From Prosthecobacter sp. (GTDB lineage Bacteria > Verrucomicrobiota > Verrucomicrobiia > Verrucomicrobiales > Verrucomicrobiaceae): a stretch of 64,000 bases of DNA. Shown in pieces: positions 46,697-56,694 of the stretch. The DNA lies in assembly GCA_021733925.1 (NCBI GenBank), contig JAIPJY010000024.1, forward strand, positions 1 to 64,000, written 5' to 3'. Numbering within the stretch: position 1 is the first letter of the stretch; the number at the start of each line of letters is the position of its first letter. The notes under the pieces are model-generated. The model ran no database searches and was not told the DNA's origin. It saw nothing but the letters and a program-made list of their open reading frames with translations. A program made the translations under genes and the position numbers.

Positions 46697-47653
46697 TCAG
46701 AGCCCACACGCTTGGGTTGCCCGGTAGAAATCCAGGGTGCGGGCAAGGCCTTCCTCCCACGAGACTGTCACTTGGTAGCCCAATGCTTTCTGGGCGGCAC
46801 TGATATCAGCCAGCGAATGCAGAACGTCTCCTGCACGTGCCGGTTCGAACGTTGGCTGCAGTTCCTGGCCAGTCAGCTGGTTGATGTCTTTCACGAGACG
46901 GAGCAGGTCAATGGAGTGCCCGGCGGCCACGTTGAAGACCCTGCCCGCGGCTGTCTCCGCAGGTGCCTCGGCGGCGAGCAGGTTCGCGGAGACGGCGTTG
47001 TCCACAAAGGTGAAATCACGTGCCTGGCTGCCGTCACCAAAGATCACGGGAGGCTTGCCCTCCAGCATGAAAGTGCAGAACTTCGCGATCACACCGGAAT
47101 AGGGCGAATCAAAAGCCTGGCGTGGACCGAAGATGTTGAAGTAGCGCAGAGCTATGGCTTCAAAGCCATAGAGCTGATAAAATAGCTGGCAGTAGCGCTC
47201 GCCACCATACTTTTGCAGCGCGTAGGGCGAAAGCGGCTGAACGGGCAGCCCTTCATGTTTTTCCGGGACGTCTGCGTTTCCGTAGATGGAGGACGAGGAT
47301 GCAAACATCAGGCGCTTCACACCCGCATCGCGAGCGGCCAGCAGTACGTTCAGAGTGCCGTCCAAGTTTTGCGCATTGCTCTCAAGCGGCTCAGCGACTG
47401 AACGCGGCACCGAGGGAAGAGCCCCTTGATGAAACACCCAGTCAATACCAGGCATCAGCTTTGCCAGCAGGGCTTGATCGCGAATATCACCCTCGACGAG
47501 ATCAATCTTATCCCCGGGCTGTTTCCAATGGAGGTTGGCGGGATTGCCAAGAGAGAGATTGTCCAGCACAGTGACTTCAGCACCTCTGCGACAGAGTGCC
47601 TCAGAAATGTGAGAGCCGATAAAACCTGCACCACCTGTGACGAGAGCTTTCAT
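46697..47653 (-). CDS. NAD-dependent nucleotide-sugar 4-epimerase
   Basis: 318 residues, extended [22 protein letters not shown] is the NAD site, SSSSIYGNADVP and PYALQKYGGERYCQ the catalytic region with Tyr and Lys. It resembles TviC/WbpP-type UDP-GlcNAc or UDP-GlcNAcA 4-epimerases. The start overlaps the stop of the dehydrogenase by 4 bp, as in the tviB-tviC pair for Vi antigen, so UDP-N-acetylgalactosaminuronate is the likely product. UDP-glucuronate epimerisation is an alternative. Confidence 0.85.
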   Translation of the reverse strand: MKALVTGGAGFIGSHISEALCRRGAEVTVLDNLSLGNPANLHWKQPGDKIDLVEGDIRDQALLAKLMPGIDWVFHQGALPSVPRSVAEPLESNAQNLDGTLNVLLAARDAGVKRLMFASSSSIYGNADVPEKHEGLPVQPLSPYALQKYGGERYCQLFYQLYGFEAIALRYFNIFGPRQAFDSPYSGVIAKFCTFMLEGKPPVIFGDGSQARDFTFVDNAVSANLLAAEAPAETAAGRVFNVAAGHSIDLLRLVKDINQLTGQELQPTFEPARAGDVLHSLADISAAQKALGYQVTVSWEEGLARTLDFYRATQACGL

Positions 47654-48945
47654 GCTTTGAAATAATTGGGTTTACCCTTCATCAGGGCACTGAGCGCATT
47701 GCGTGAATCCACCACCAGCCGCGCATTTTCTGCGATGAGCGCCGCGTCCACCGCCTTGTGATTGGTGGCGACAAGCACGAGATCGTAATCTGCCAGCGTG
47801 CCTGCCGCCAGCGCCACGCTCTCACGTCCAGCGAAATGGGCATGTTCACGTGAGGGGCGGATCACCGGCACGTGCGGGTCGTGGTAATCCACTTCCGCAC
47901 CCTGCTGCTCCAGAAGATCCCACAGCACGTAGGCCGGGCTTTCACGGTCATCATCCACGTTGGACTTGTAGGCGATGCCAATCATGAGGATGCGGCTGTC
48001 GCGGATGGTGAGGTGCAGCGAGGCCAGCGCCTCGCCCACACGCTGAATCACGTAGGCAGGCATGGCGGTGTTGACCTCGCCCGCCAGTTCGATGAAGCGA
48101 GTCTCCTGACCATATTCACGAGCCTTCCAAGTGAGATAGAAGGGATCGATCGGAATGCAATGGCCTCCGAGTCCAGGCCCGGGATAAAAAGGCATGAAAC
48201 CAAAGGGTTTCGTCTTGGCCGCATCGATCACATCCCAGATGTCGATACCCATGGCGGCATAGACGACCTTGAGTTCGTTCACCATGGCGATGTTAACTGC
48301 ACGGAAAATGTTCTCTGTCAGTTTCACCGCCTCCGCCACACGGCAGGACTCCACCGGGACCAGCGTCTTGATCGCCCGGCCATACACATTCAACGCGTGC
48401 TTCAGACATTCAGGAGTGAAGCCACCGACGATTTTTGGAATCACCGCGACATCACTCTGCGGATTGCCCGGGTCCTCACGCTCTGGTGAGAAGGCGAGGT
48501 GAAAATCCACTCCCGCTTTCAGCTTGGAGCCCTCTTCCAGCACCTCTCGCAGTTCGGTGTCCGTTGTCCCCGGATAAGTGGTGGACTCCAATACCACCAA
48601 CTGGCCGCGCTGGAGGTGGGGGGCGATGGCGCGACCGGTGCTCAGCACAAAGGTGAGGTCAGGTTCGCGGTGTTTCGCCAGCGGCGTGGGGACGCAGATG
48701 ATGATGGCCTCACATTCGCAAATACGCGAAAAGTCCGAGGTGGCGGAAAAGCGTCCAGCTTCACGCTGCGCACGTACAGAGTCTGCTGAGATGTGCAGGA
48801 TGTAGGTCTCTCCTGCGTCCAAGGCTTTGATTTTGGCGGAATCAATGTCGAATCCCAGCACGGTGCTGCCCGTCCGGGCAAACTGGAGGCTCAAAGGCAG
48901 GCCCACATAGCCCAAACCGATGATGCCGATGGTGGATGACGTCAT
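47650..48945 (-). CDS. UDP-sugar 6-dehydrogenase (TviB/WbpO type)
   Basis: 431 residues from ATG 48945. The Rossmann motif IGIIGLGYVGLPLS, ESTTYPGTT and the catalytic GLGGHCIPIDP with Cys263 are those of nucleotide-sugar dehydrogenases. The GGHCIPIDP and LTWKAREYG context is typical of UDP-GlcNAc/UDP-GalNAc 6-dehydrogenases rather than UDP-glucose. It is the first gene of the leftward operon and its stop overlaps the epimerase start. Confidence 0.9.
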   Translation of the reverse strand: MTSSTIGIIGLGYVGLPLSLQFARTGSTVLGFDIDSAKIKALDAGETYILHISADSVRAQREAGRFSATSDFSRICECEAIIICVPTPLAKHREPDLTFVLSTGRAIAPHLQRGQLVVLESTTYPGTTDTELREVLEEGSKLKAGVDFHLAFSPEREDPGNPQSDVAVIPKIVGGFTPECLKHALNVYGRAIKTLVPVESCRVAEAVKLTENIFRAVNIAMVNELKVVYAAMGIDIWDVIDAAKTKPFGFMPFYPGPGLGGHCIPIDPFYLTWKAREYGQETRFIELAGEVNTAMPAYVIQRVGEALASLHLTIRDSRILMIGIAYKSNVDDDRESPAYVLWDLLEQQGAEVDYHDPHVPVIRPSREHAHFAGRESVALAAGTLADYDLVLVATNHKAVDAALIAENARLVVDSRNALSALMKGKPNYFKA

Positions 48946-49062
48946 GAAGAAGAGGGTTTTGGCAAATTCAAAAAGGGGATATGAAGGCAAGGCGGTTAGC
49001 ATGCCAGAACTTTTTGCCAAAAAGAACCTTTATTTCACCTGCAGCAAAGGCAATGGAGCAGT

Positions 49063-50202
49063 GTGGACATCATAGCTGATTCGACCTTCCCCCAACGCAT
49101 CTGGCGCATTGCCCACTCCGAAGCCTCCCTTGGCTGGGGAGGGCAGGAACACCGAATTTTGGCGGAAATAAACGGATTCCGCAGCCGCGGCAGCGAGGTC
49201 TGGCTGATCGCCCCCATGGACAGCCAAATTTATCAACGCGCGAGTCAGGCTGGGGTGCCGGTGCTGGCCCAACGCTTCAATCAGCGCTACCTGCTGCCGT
49301 TTCACATCCTCAGACTTGCCTGGTGGCTGCATCGCCAGCGCATTGAGATTGTCAACCCACACAGTTCGCGGGACGGGTGGATGCTCACCATCGCTGCGCG
49401 CATCGCACGAGTGCCGCTGATCATCCGCAGCCGGCATTTTGATGTTCCCATTCCGAACAAATCGCTCAGCCGCCTGATTTATAAAGAGTGGAGTCATCAT
49501 ATCCTTACTACCAGTCCCAAGATTACTAGTTCACTGATTTCCACCTTTGATCTGGACCCGAATGGAATCACCACGCTGCCTACCGGTGTCGATCTCGAAC
49601 GCTTCAAGCCGGAGGGGCCAAAAGCAGATTTCCCCGCACTTGCACTGCCCCCTCAGACGCCTCTCATCGGCATGATTACAGTGATTCGTGCCGCCAAAGG
49701 TATTCAGGTCTTGGCGGAAGCTGTTCATCTGCTCAAAACTCAGCACGGTATTGAAGTACACTGCATCATCGCAGGGGAGGGGCCGGCGCTCGAATATGTG
49801 AAGTCCGTGGTTTCACAGTTTTCGGTTGGGACACAATTCACCTTTTTAGGCCATCGGGAAGATGTGCCCGAAATCATGCGATCCCTCGACATCATCGCAA
49901 TCCCCTCATTCCACGAAGCCATACCTCAGTCAGGCTTGCAATCCCTGGCAATGGGAGTTCCCGTCGTAGCCAGTGATGTGGGTGGCATTCCCAGCATTAT
50001 CAGGCATGGTGAAACAGGTCGGCTCGTGCCACCGCATGATGCTGCTGCTCTTGCCGCCGCCATCCGTGAAACCTTGGAACAAAAGCTCCAAACTCAGGCC
50101 CTATGCCGCGCCGGGCAGCAGTTTGTCATGACTCATTGCAGTCTCGATGCAATGCTCGATCGACTGGATGCCATCTATCGTCAGCATCTCGGCGAGTGTT
50201 GA
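49063..50202 (+). CDS. GT4 glycosyltransferase
   Basis: 379 residues with GTG start, preceded by GGAG at 4-bp spacing. SLGWGGQEHRILAEI is the glycine-rich acceptor loop and GLQSLAMGVPVVASDVGGIPSII the donor-site block with the EAIPQSGLQS segment just before. GT-B fold, cytoplasmic. It is divergent from the dehydrogenase gene and is followed after 77 bp by an MsbA-like transporter gene, a plausible functional link. Confidence 0.9.
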   Translation: MDIIADSTFPQRIWRIAHSEASLGWGGQEHRILAEINGFRSRGSEVWLIAPMDSQIYQRASQAGVPVLAQRFNQRYLLPFHILRLAWWLHRQRIEIVNPHSSRDGWMLTIAARIARVPLIIRSRHFDVPIPNKSLSRLIYKEWSHHILTTSPKITSSLISTFDLDPNGITTLPTGVDLERFKPEGPKADFPALALPPQTPLIGMITVIRAAKGIQVLAEAVHLLKTQHGIEVHCIIAGEGPALEYVKSVVSQFSVGTQFTFLGHREDVPEIMRSLDIIAIPSFHEAIPQSGLQSLAMGVPVVASDVGGIPSIIRHGETGRLVPPHDAAALAAAIRETLEQKLQTQALCRAGQQFVMTHCSLDAMLDRLDAIYRQHLGEC

Positions 50203-50279
50203 GCCTTGTGCTGGTGGCATTCCATCAGCTAGTGTAATGAAGACTCCCAGCATTTCCCACCCCTGCTACATCATCGTTC

Positions 50280-52154
50280 ATGCACCATACGGAAGATCTT
50301 CAGTTCGCAGCCCTGGTAAAAAAAACGCTCACATCCATATGGAAGTATGTCGTTCCATATCGCGGCCGTTTCGCCTTGAGTGTCCTGCTTGGAATGCTCA
50401 GCGCTGTCTTCAATGGATTCATGCTGATCGGGTTCCAGTTGATCTTCTCACTGGTTTTGAAAGGCAAAACCCGCACCCTGGGAGAGGGCACCGAACTGCC
50501 TTTGATTGGTGAAATCAATCTGGCCAAGATGTTTGGGCTCGACGCTGACGCCCCGATTGGTCTGACCGGTGTCATGATCGCCTGCTCTTTCATTCCAGTG
50601 CTGATCTTTCTCCGCGGCTTCTTTGGTTACCTATCCAGTTACATGCAGGCGTGGGTCACAAGCAGGGTGGCCTATCAGCTTCGCAATGATGCCTTTCATT
50701 GCGTGATGCGGCAGTCTCCCGTCTTTTTCAATTCCGCCAAAACAGGCGAACTGATGCAGACGGTCACCAACCAGACTGCCACGGTCCAGCGCAACGCCAT
50801 GCAGCTGATTCAAATTCTTGCGCAGCGCCCCTTGACCATCATTTCCATTTTGGTCGTTCTTTTTGCTCAGGATTGGCTTTTCACCCTCATGTCACTCGTC
50901 GTCTTCCCATTATGTCTCCTGCCGATCATTCGCATTGGTAAACGGGTGCGTAAATCCGGAGCGCGTGAGGAATATGACTCCAGAGAACTGATGGTGGCCA
51001 TGCAGGAATCCTTTGCGGGCATCAGGCTGGTCAAAGCCTATGCCGGGGAAAAACACGCCGAGCAGCGCTTTGAACGCACCAACCTCAGCATGACTCGCAA
51101 CATGGTGCGCTGGGCCAAAGCCGTCGAATTTGTCGGCCCCTGCGTGGAAACCATCGCCTCTCTGGGCATCGCCGCAGGATTGGTGTATGCGTGGGATCGC
51201 GGTCTTGAGGCGGAAAATTTCTTCCTGCTCGTGATGGCTCTGACGCAGATCTATCCACCGGTGAAAGAACTGAGCCGTGTGCAGATGATGCTGCAAAAAA
51301 CCACCGTCGCGGCAGGCATGGTGTTTGAACTGCTTGAACGCACTCCTGACATTCTCGACGCGCCTGATGCGGTGGATGTGGGACGTTCGCGTGGTGAACT
51401 CGGCTTTGAAAACACCGCTCTTTTCTATCGTGAAACCAATGGAGATAAAAAGGAGGCTCCAGCTGTAACGAACATCAGCCTCAAGCTCGACCCAGGCAAA
51501 TTTTACGCTCTCGTCGGCCGGAGCGGTGCCGGCAAAAGCACGCTCTTCTCCCTGCTGCTGCGCTTTTATGACCCCGATGAAGGTTCGGTCATGCTGGACG
51601 GCCGCGACATCCGCTCCATCACGCAGAATTCGCTGCGCGCCAACATTGGCATCGTCAATCAGGACACCTATCTGTTTCACGACACCATCCGTGAAAACAT
51701 CCGCTATGGCCGTCTGGATGCCAGCGAGGCAGAAATCATCGCCGCTGCGAAAAAAGCGCATGCGCATGAATTCATCGAGCAGATCAGCAACGGCTATGAT
51801 GCCATCGTCGGTGAAGGCGGGTGCAATCTTTCCGGCGGCCAGAAGCAGCGCATTTCCATCGCCCGTGCCATTTTGCGCGATGCGCCGGTCCTGCTGCTCG
51901 ATGAAGCCACCTCAGCGCTCGACACTGAGAGCGAAAAAATCATTCAGGAGGCCATTCAAACCCTGTCTGCTGGTAAAACGGTCGTGGCCATCGCGCATCG
52001 GCTTTCGACGATTCTTGAAGCAGACCAAATCATTGTCATGGATCAGGGCCGCATCCTTGACCGCGGCACGCATGCGGAACTGCTGGGCCGTAATCCGGTG
52101 TATCAGAACCTCTACAATCTCCAGTTCAGCGCTGATAACAAACATGATTCATGA
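50280..52154 (+). CDS. MsbA-type ABC exporter (fused membrane and ATPase domains)
   Basis: 624 residues. The N-terminal half has about six membrane segments (for example RFALSVLLGMLSAVFNG, and ILVVLFAQDWLFTLMSLVVF); the ATPase has Walker A GRSGAGKST near 413-421, the LSGGQKQRIS signature near 517-526 and Walker B VLLLDEATSALD. MsbA flips lipid A-core and some related half-size exporters flip lipid-linked oligosaccharides. Here it sits at the end of the polysaccharide island and overlaps the kefB-like gene by 4 bp. Confidence 0.88.
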   Translation: MHHTEDLQFAALVKKTLTSIWKYVVPYRGRFALSVLLGMLSAVFNGFMLIGFQLIFSLVLKGKTRTLGEGTELPLIGEINLAKMFGLDADAPIGLTGVMIACSFIPVLIFLRGFFGYLSSYMQAWVTSRVAYQLRNDAFHCVMRQSPVFFNSAKTGELMQTVTNQTATVQRNAMQLIQILAQRPLTIISILVVLFAQDWLFTLMSLVVFPLCLLPIIRIGKRVRKSGAREEYDSRELMVAMQESFAGIRLVKAYAGEKHAEQRFERTNLSMTRNMVRWAKAVEFVGPCVETIASLGIAAGLVYAWDRGLEAENFFLLVMALTQIYPPVKELSRVQMMLQKTTVAAGMVFELLERTPDILDAPDAVDVGRSRGELGFENTALFYRETNGDKKEAPAVTNISLKLDPGKFYALVGRSGAGKSTLFSLLLRFYDPDEGSVMLDGRDIRSITQNSLRANIGIVNQDTYLFHDTIRENIRYGRLDASEAEIIAAAKKAHAHEFIEQISNGYDAIVGEGGCNLSGGQKQRISIARAILRDAPVLLLDEATSALDTESEKIIQEAIQTLSAGKTVVAIAHRLSTILEADQIIVMDQGRILDRGTHAELLGRNPVYQNLYNLQFSADNKHDS

Positions 52155-53848
52155 GTCCGGCGCTCGTCATAGCAGCGGCGGAGAGCATTCCGCCGCTATT
52201 TGCTTTGCTGGCACTGATGCTGGCGGGAGTGGTCATGGTTTCGCTGCTGCTGCTGCGGCTGAGGCAGTCGATGCTGGCAGGCTATTTCATCTGCGGCGTT
52301 CTGATCGCGAACTCCGGCGTGCTGGCGCTGCTCGGCGGAGGTGAATCGCATGAGCAGGTCTCGCAGATGGCGGAGTTCGGCGTCGTGCTGCTCATGTTCA
52401 CTCTGGGATTGGAATTCTCTCTTGGTGAGCTGCGCTTTCTGCGCCGGCTCGCGTTTGCAGGTGGCGGATGGCAGATGGGACTTTGCATGGCGGTGGTTGC
52501 TGCTGCTTCGACCGCGCTGCATTCTTCGTCCTGGCAGGGGGCCGTCCTATTATCCGTCGCACTCGCCATGAGTTCCACGGCGGTCAGTTTGAAGAGCTTT
52601 CAAGATCTCGGCCTCGAAGCCAGCCCCGGTGCACGCATGGCGCTGGCTGTGGCGATTTTTCAGGACCTGTTTATCATCGTCTTCTTTCTGTTCCTGCCTC
52701 TGCTCCTGCCGCACGAAGGTGCAGCCACGGCACTGATGCCTCGGCTTGGCTCGCTGGCTTTGCGTGGGGGTGCCTTTGTGGTTTTGGCGGGTGTAGCCGC
52801 GCGGTGGGTCATCCCGTGGCTGCTCAACGCGGTGACGCGCACGCGCAGCCGTGAGCTCTTCACGCTCTCGGTCATCGGCAGCTGCGTGGGCCTGGCTTTC
52901 GTCGGTGGTTTGCTGGGGCTCGGGCTCGCACTTGGAGCATTTGTTGCCGGACTCGCTGTCAGCGAATCCATCTTCAAGCACCGCATCCTGGCCGATGTGA
53001 TGCCACTCAAGGATCTCTTCCTCACGCTCTTTTTTGTTTCCGTCGGCCTCATGATCGACGTCAAAGCCGCCATGGTTCTGTGGCTGCCTATTTGCACGCT
53101 CACAGCAGTGCTCATGCTCAGCAAAGCAGGACTCATCACCCTCATCGCACGTCGGCTCGGCCTTGCCCACAAGCAGTCACTCATGGCGGGCATTGGCCTG
53201 TGCAGTGCGGGGGAATTTTCGCTCGTCCTATTGCAGAATGCCGGGGGGGCTCATCTATGGAGCAATGACACGCAGCAGACACTCCTCGCGGCCAGTGCAC
53301 TTTCCATGGGGCTCCTCCCTGCCCTGCTGAAATTCGGCATCCCACTCGGCGACTGGCTGGTCAAGCTTGGCTGGGGCCGTGGCAAGCCGGTCAAGGTCGA
53401 TGGCGGCAACCTACGTCAGCGCATCAGCGGCCTCACTGACCACGCCATCATCTGCGGCCATGGTCCGGTGGGTGAAAAACTCAACAAAGCGCTGCTCGAT
53501 TCCGGGGTGCGCACGCTCGTGGTCGAATTGAACGCGGATACCGTACATAAACTTCAGCGGCAAGGTCAGGCCGTGCTGTTTGCGGATGCCAGCCATGAAG
53601 AAACATGGGAACTTACCCAATTGAAAAATGCCCGCATGGTGGCCCTGACCTTCCCCGACGCCACAGTCAACGCCCAGGCTCTTGCCATGATCCGTGAGCA
53701 TCGTCCCGATATCTCGGTGCTCGCCCGCGCACGTTTCAGCTCCGATGTGGAGCGCCTGAAGCGTCTCGGTGCCACGCAGGTCGTGAACGACGAGACTGAG
53801 GCCAGCCGAGCCATGGAGGATGCGGCGATCACTTTGCAGGGGGCTTGA
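52151..53848 (+). CDS. Monovalent cation:proton antiporter, KefB-type with TrkA-N domain
   Basis: 565 residues. The N-terminal 400 residues form a Na+/H+-exchanger-like membrane domain with FGVVLLMFTLGLEFSL and AFVAGLAVSES motifs. Residues about 430-550 form a TrkA-N Rossmann domain (HAIICGHGPVGEKLNKALLD). It exchanges K+ or Na+ for protons across the inner membrane. The ATG overlaps the stop of the MsbA-like gene, so the two are probably cotranscribed although functionally unlike. Confidence 0.92.
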   Translation: MSPALVIAAAESIPPLFALLALMLAGVVMVSLLLLRLRQSMLAGYFICGVLIANSGVLALLGGGESHEQVSQMAEFGVVLLMFTLGLEFSLGELRFLRRLAFAGGGWQMGLCMAVVAAASTALHSSSWQGAVLLSVALAMSSTAVSLKSFQDLGLEASPGARMALAVAIFQDLFIIVFFLFLPLLLPHEGAATALMPRLGSLALRGGAFVVLAGVAARWVIPWLLNAVTRTRSRELFTLSVIGSCVGLAFVGGLLGLGLALGAFVAGLAVSESIFKHRILADVMPLKDLFLTLFFVSVGLMIDVKAAMVLWLPICTLTAVLMLSKAGLITLIARRLGLAHKQSLMAGIGLCSAGEFSLVLLQNAGGAHLWSNDTQQTLLAASALSMGLLPALLKFGIPLGDWLVKLGWGRGKPVKVDGGNLRQRISGLTDHAIICGHGPVGEKLNKALLDSGVRTLVVELNADTVHKLQRQGQAVLFADASHEETWELTQLKNARMVALTFPDATVNAQALAMIREHRPDISVLARARFSSDVERLKRLGATQVVNDETEASRAMEDAAITLQGA

Positions 53849-53891
53849 GCATCATTTGCGCAGGCCTCCATACCGCCTAGTCTGAGGGCAA

Positions 53892-56693
53892 ATGTCCCAA
53901 CGCCTTTTCCTCCTCGACGGCATGGCGCTGCTTTACCGCGCGCACTTTGCCTTCATCAAAGCTCCCATCCGCACCAGCGACGGATTGAACACGTCTGCGC
54001 TCTACGGCTTTGCCAACACGCTGCTCGACATCCTGAAGAATCAGCAGCCCACGCATCTCGCCGTCGCATTGGATACTTCCGCGCCGACACCGCGCCATGA
54101 GATGTTCCCGGCTTACAAAGCGCAGCGTGAAGAGATGCCGGAGGACATCAGCATGGCCATCCCGCAGATCAAACGCCTGATGGAGGCCATGAATGTGCCC
54201 ATCCTGGTACGCGATGGCTACGAGGCCGACGACATCATCGGCATCATGGCCAAACGCGCCGAGAAGGAAGGCATTGAGACCTTCATGGTCACACCGGACA
54301 AAGACTTCGGCCAGCTCGTCTCCGAGCATGTCAAAATCTACAAACCGGGCCGCTCCGGTGCTGATGTGGAAATCCTTGGTGTGAAGGAAATCTGTGAACG
54401 CTGGGGCATCGAACGCCCGGAGCAGGTCATCGACATCCTCGCGCTCATGGGAGACGCAGTCGATAACATTCCAGGCGTGAAAGGATTCGGCGAAAAAACC
54501 GCCACCGCACTCATCCAGCAGTTTGGCAGCGTCGAGAATCTCATCGCCAACACCGATAAGCTCAAAGGCAAGCAGCGTGAGAAGCTTGAAACCAGCAAGG
54601 AGGATGCGCTGCTCTCCAAGCAGCTCGCCACCATTTTCGTGAATGCGCCTTATGAAGCGCAGGTGGCCGATCTCGTCATCCAGCCACACAACGATGAAGC
54701 GCTGAAAGCCTTTTTCACCGAGTTTGAATTCAATGCTCTCGGTCGTCGTGTTTACGGTGATGAGTTCAAAGCGGGTCGGGGGCGGAAAGCGGAACAGGCT
54801 GCCGGCCATTCGGCTGAAACACCGGCTGATGAGGATCTGTTTGCCGCGCCTGCCCCTGCGAAGCTCAGCAGCATTGCCGACACGCCGCATGTTTATCATC
54901 TCGCGCAAACGGCTGATGAGCGTCAGAAGCTCATCGCACAGCTCACTGAGCTGAAGTCATTTTGCTTTGATCTCGAAACGACCGGGCTCGACCCACGTGA
55001 CACGCAAATCGTTGGCATCGCCTTTTCATGGCAGGTGCATGAGGGATGGTTCGTGCATTTCCCCCGCGAGAAAGTCGAAGCCAAGGCAGTGCTGGAGGAG
55101 TTCCGCGCCTTGCTCGTGCAGGAAGGCGTTGAGAAGATCGGTCACAATCTCAAGTTCGACCTCAGCGTGCTGCTCGCGCATGGCGTCGAGGTTCGCGGGC
55201 CGTATTTTGATTCCATGCTCGCACACTCGCTCATCGACCCAGATCAGCGCCACGGCATGGATTACCTCGCGGAATCGTATCTGCGCTACACGCCAGTACC
55301 GATCACCGCACTCATTGGCACGGAGAAGGATGATCTCTTCAGCCAGTCAACCATGGCCGATGTCGCGGCAGAGGATGCCCGCAAGGTGGCCGATTATGCC
55401 GCCGAGGATGCCGATGTGACGTGGCAGCTCGCCGCAAAAATGCGCTCTGAACTGAAAGAGCAGCAGTATGTCTTCGACACGGTCGAATGCCCCCTGCTGC
55501 CGGTGCTCACGAAGATGGAAAACTTCGGCGTTAAAATCGACGTGCAGGCGTTGCGCGAATACGGCGTCGAACTCGACAAGAAGGCGGCCGAACTGCAAAA
55601 ACGCATTCAGGAAAATGCGGGAGGTCCCTTCAACCTGAACAGTCCCAAACAGTTGGGTGAAGTGTTGTTTGACCGCCTCAAGCTCAGCGAAAAACCGAAG
55701 AAAACCGCCACCGGCCAGTATCAGACGAATGAGCAGGTGCTGCAGTCCCTCATGGGATTGCATCCCATCATTCAGGATATTCTGGACTACCGTGAGGTCA
55801 CCAAGCTCAACAACACCTACGTCGAAGCTTTGCCGCATGCCGTTTCACGCATCACCGGCCGGATTCACACCACCTTCCATCAGCTCATGGCCGCCACCGG
55901 CCGCATGGCGAGCAGTAATCCGAACCTTCAAAACATCCCCATCCGCAGCGATCTTGGTCGTGAGATTCGCAAAGCTTTCGTCCCCGGCGAAGAAGGCTGG
56001 GTGCTGATGAGCGCGGACTACTCGCAGATCGAGCTCCGAGTCATGGCAGCTCTCAGCGGTGATGAAGCCATGATTGAAGCCTTTGCCAACGGTCTCGACA
56101 TTCATCAAGCCACCGCCGCCCGTGTCTATGGTGTGGAACTCGACGGCGTGCTGCCTGAAATGCGCCGCACCGCCAAGATGGTCAACTTCGGCATCATCTA
56201 TGGAATCTCTGCGTTCGGACTGAGCCAGCGTCTCGGCATTCCTCGCGGCGAGGCAGCCACCATCATTGAGAACTACTTCAAGCAGTTCCCCGGTGTGAAG
56301 CGTTTCATGGAAAAGATCGTCGAGGATGCCAAGAATTGCGGCTACGTCGAAACCCTCACTGGCCGCCGTCGCACGATCCGCGACATCACCAGTGGCAACG
56401 CCACTGTCCGCGGTGCTGCTGAGCGAGTCGCAATGAATACTCCCATCCAGGGCACTGCGGCCGACATGATCAAACTCGCGATGATCCACGTGGATGCTGC
56501 TTTGACGAAAGCAGGTTTGCAAACACGCATGCTGCTCCAGGTCCACGATGAACTTCTTTTCGAAATGCCTGATAGCGAAGTCGAACAAGCCCGGACGATC
56601 ATCCTTGATGCGATGAGGAATGCGCTTCCGCTTAAAGGCGTGCCAGTGGAGGTCGAAGCTGGGACGGGATTGAACTGGCTGCAGGCGCATTGA
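53892..56693 (+). CDS. polA: DNA polymerase I
   Basis: 933 residues, the usual length. The 5'-nuclease domain (1-~300) begins with LFLLDGMALLYRAHFAF; the 3'-5' exonuclease (about 340-520) retains FDLETTGL, GHNLKFDLSVL and YAAEDADVTW, so proofreading residues are in place. The polymerase has palm motifs DYSQIELRVMAALSG and VHDELLFEMP and the O-helix RRTAKMVNFGIIYG. It fills gaps and removes RNA primers. Single gene, converging on oppC with a 1-bp gap. Confidence 0.97.
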   Translation: MSQRLFLLDGMALLYRAHFAFIKAPIRTSDGLNTSALYGFANTLLDILKNQQPTHLAVALDTSAPTPRHEMFPAYKAQREEMPEDISMAIPQIKRLMEAMNVPILVRDGYEADDIIGIMAKRAEKEGIETFMVTPDKDFGQLVSEHVKIYKPGRSGADVEILGVKEICERWGIERPEQVIDILALMGDAVDNIPGVKGFGEKTATALIQQFGSVENLIANTDKLKGKQREKLETSKEDALLSKQLATIFVNAPYEAQVADLVIQPHNDEALKAFFTEFEFNALGRRVYGDEFKAGRGRKAEQAAGHSAETPADEDLFAAPAPAKLSSIADTPHVYHLAQTADERQKLIAQLTELKSFCFDLETTGLDPRDTQIVGIAFSWQVHEGWFVHFPREKVEAKAVLEEFRALLVQEGVEKIGHNLKFDLSVLLAHGVEVRGPYFDSMLAHSLIDPDQRHGMDYLAESYLRYTPVPITALIGTEKDDLFSQSTMADVAAEDARKVADYAAEDADVTWQLAAKMRSELKEQQYVFDTVECPLLPVLTKMENFGVKIDVQALREYGVELDKKAAELQKRIQENAGGPFNLNSPKQLGEVLFDRLKLSEKPKKTATGQYQTNEQVLQSLMGLHPIIQDILDYREVTKLNNTYVEALPHAVSRITGRIHTTFHQLMAATGRMASSNPNLQNIPIRSDLGREIRKAFVPGEEGWVLMSADYSQIELRVMAALSGDEAMIEAFANGLDIHQATAARVYGVELDGVLPEMRRTAKMVNFGIIYGISAFGLSQRLGIPRGEAATIIENYFKQFPGVKRFMEKIVEDAKNCGYVETLTGRRRTIRDITSGNATVRGAAERVAMNTPIQGTAADMIKLAMIHVDAALTKAGLQTRMLLQVHDELLFEMPDSEVEQARTIILDAMRNALPLKGVPVEVEAGTGLNWLQAH

Positions 56694-56694
56694 T

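Noticed and set aside
53877..54908. Leftward 343-codon frame
   Set aside because: Antisense to the 5'-nuclease domain of polA.
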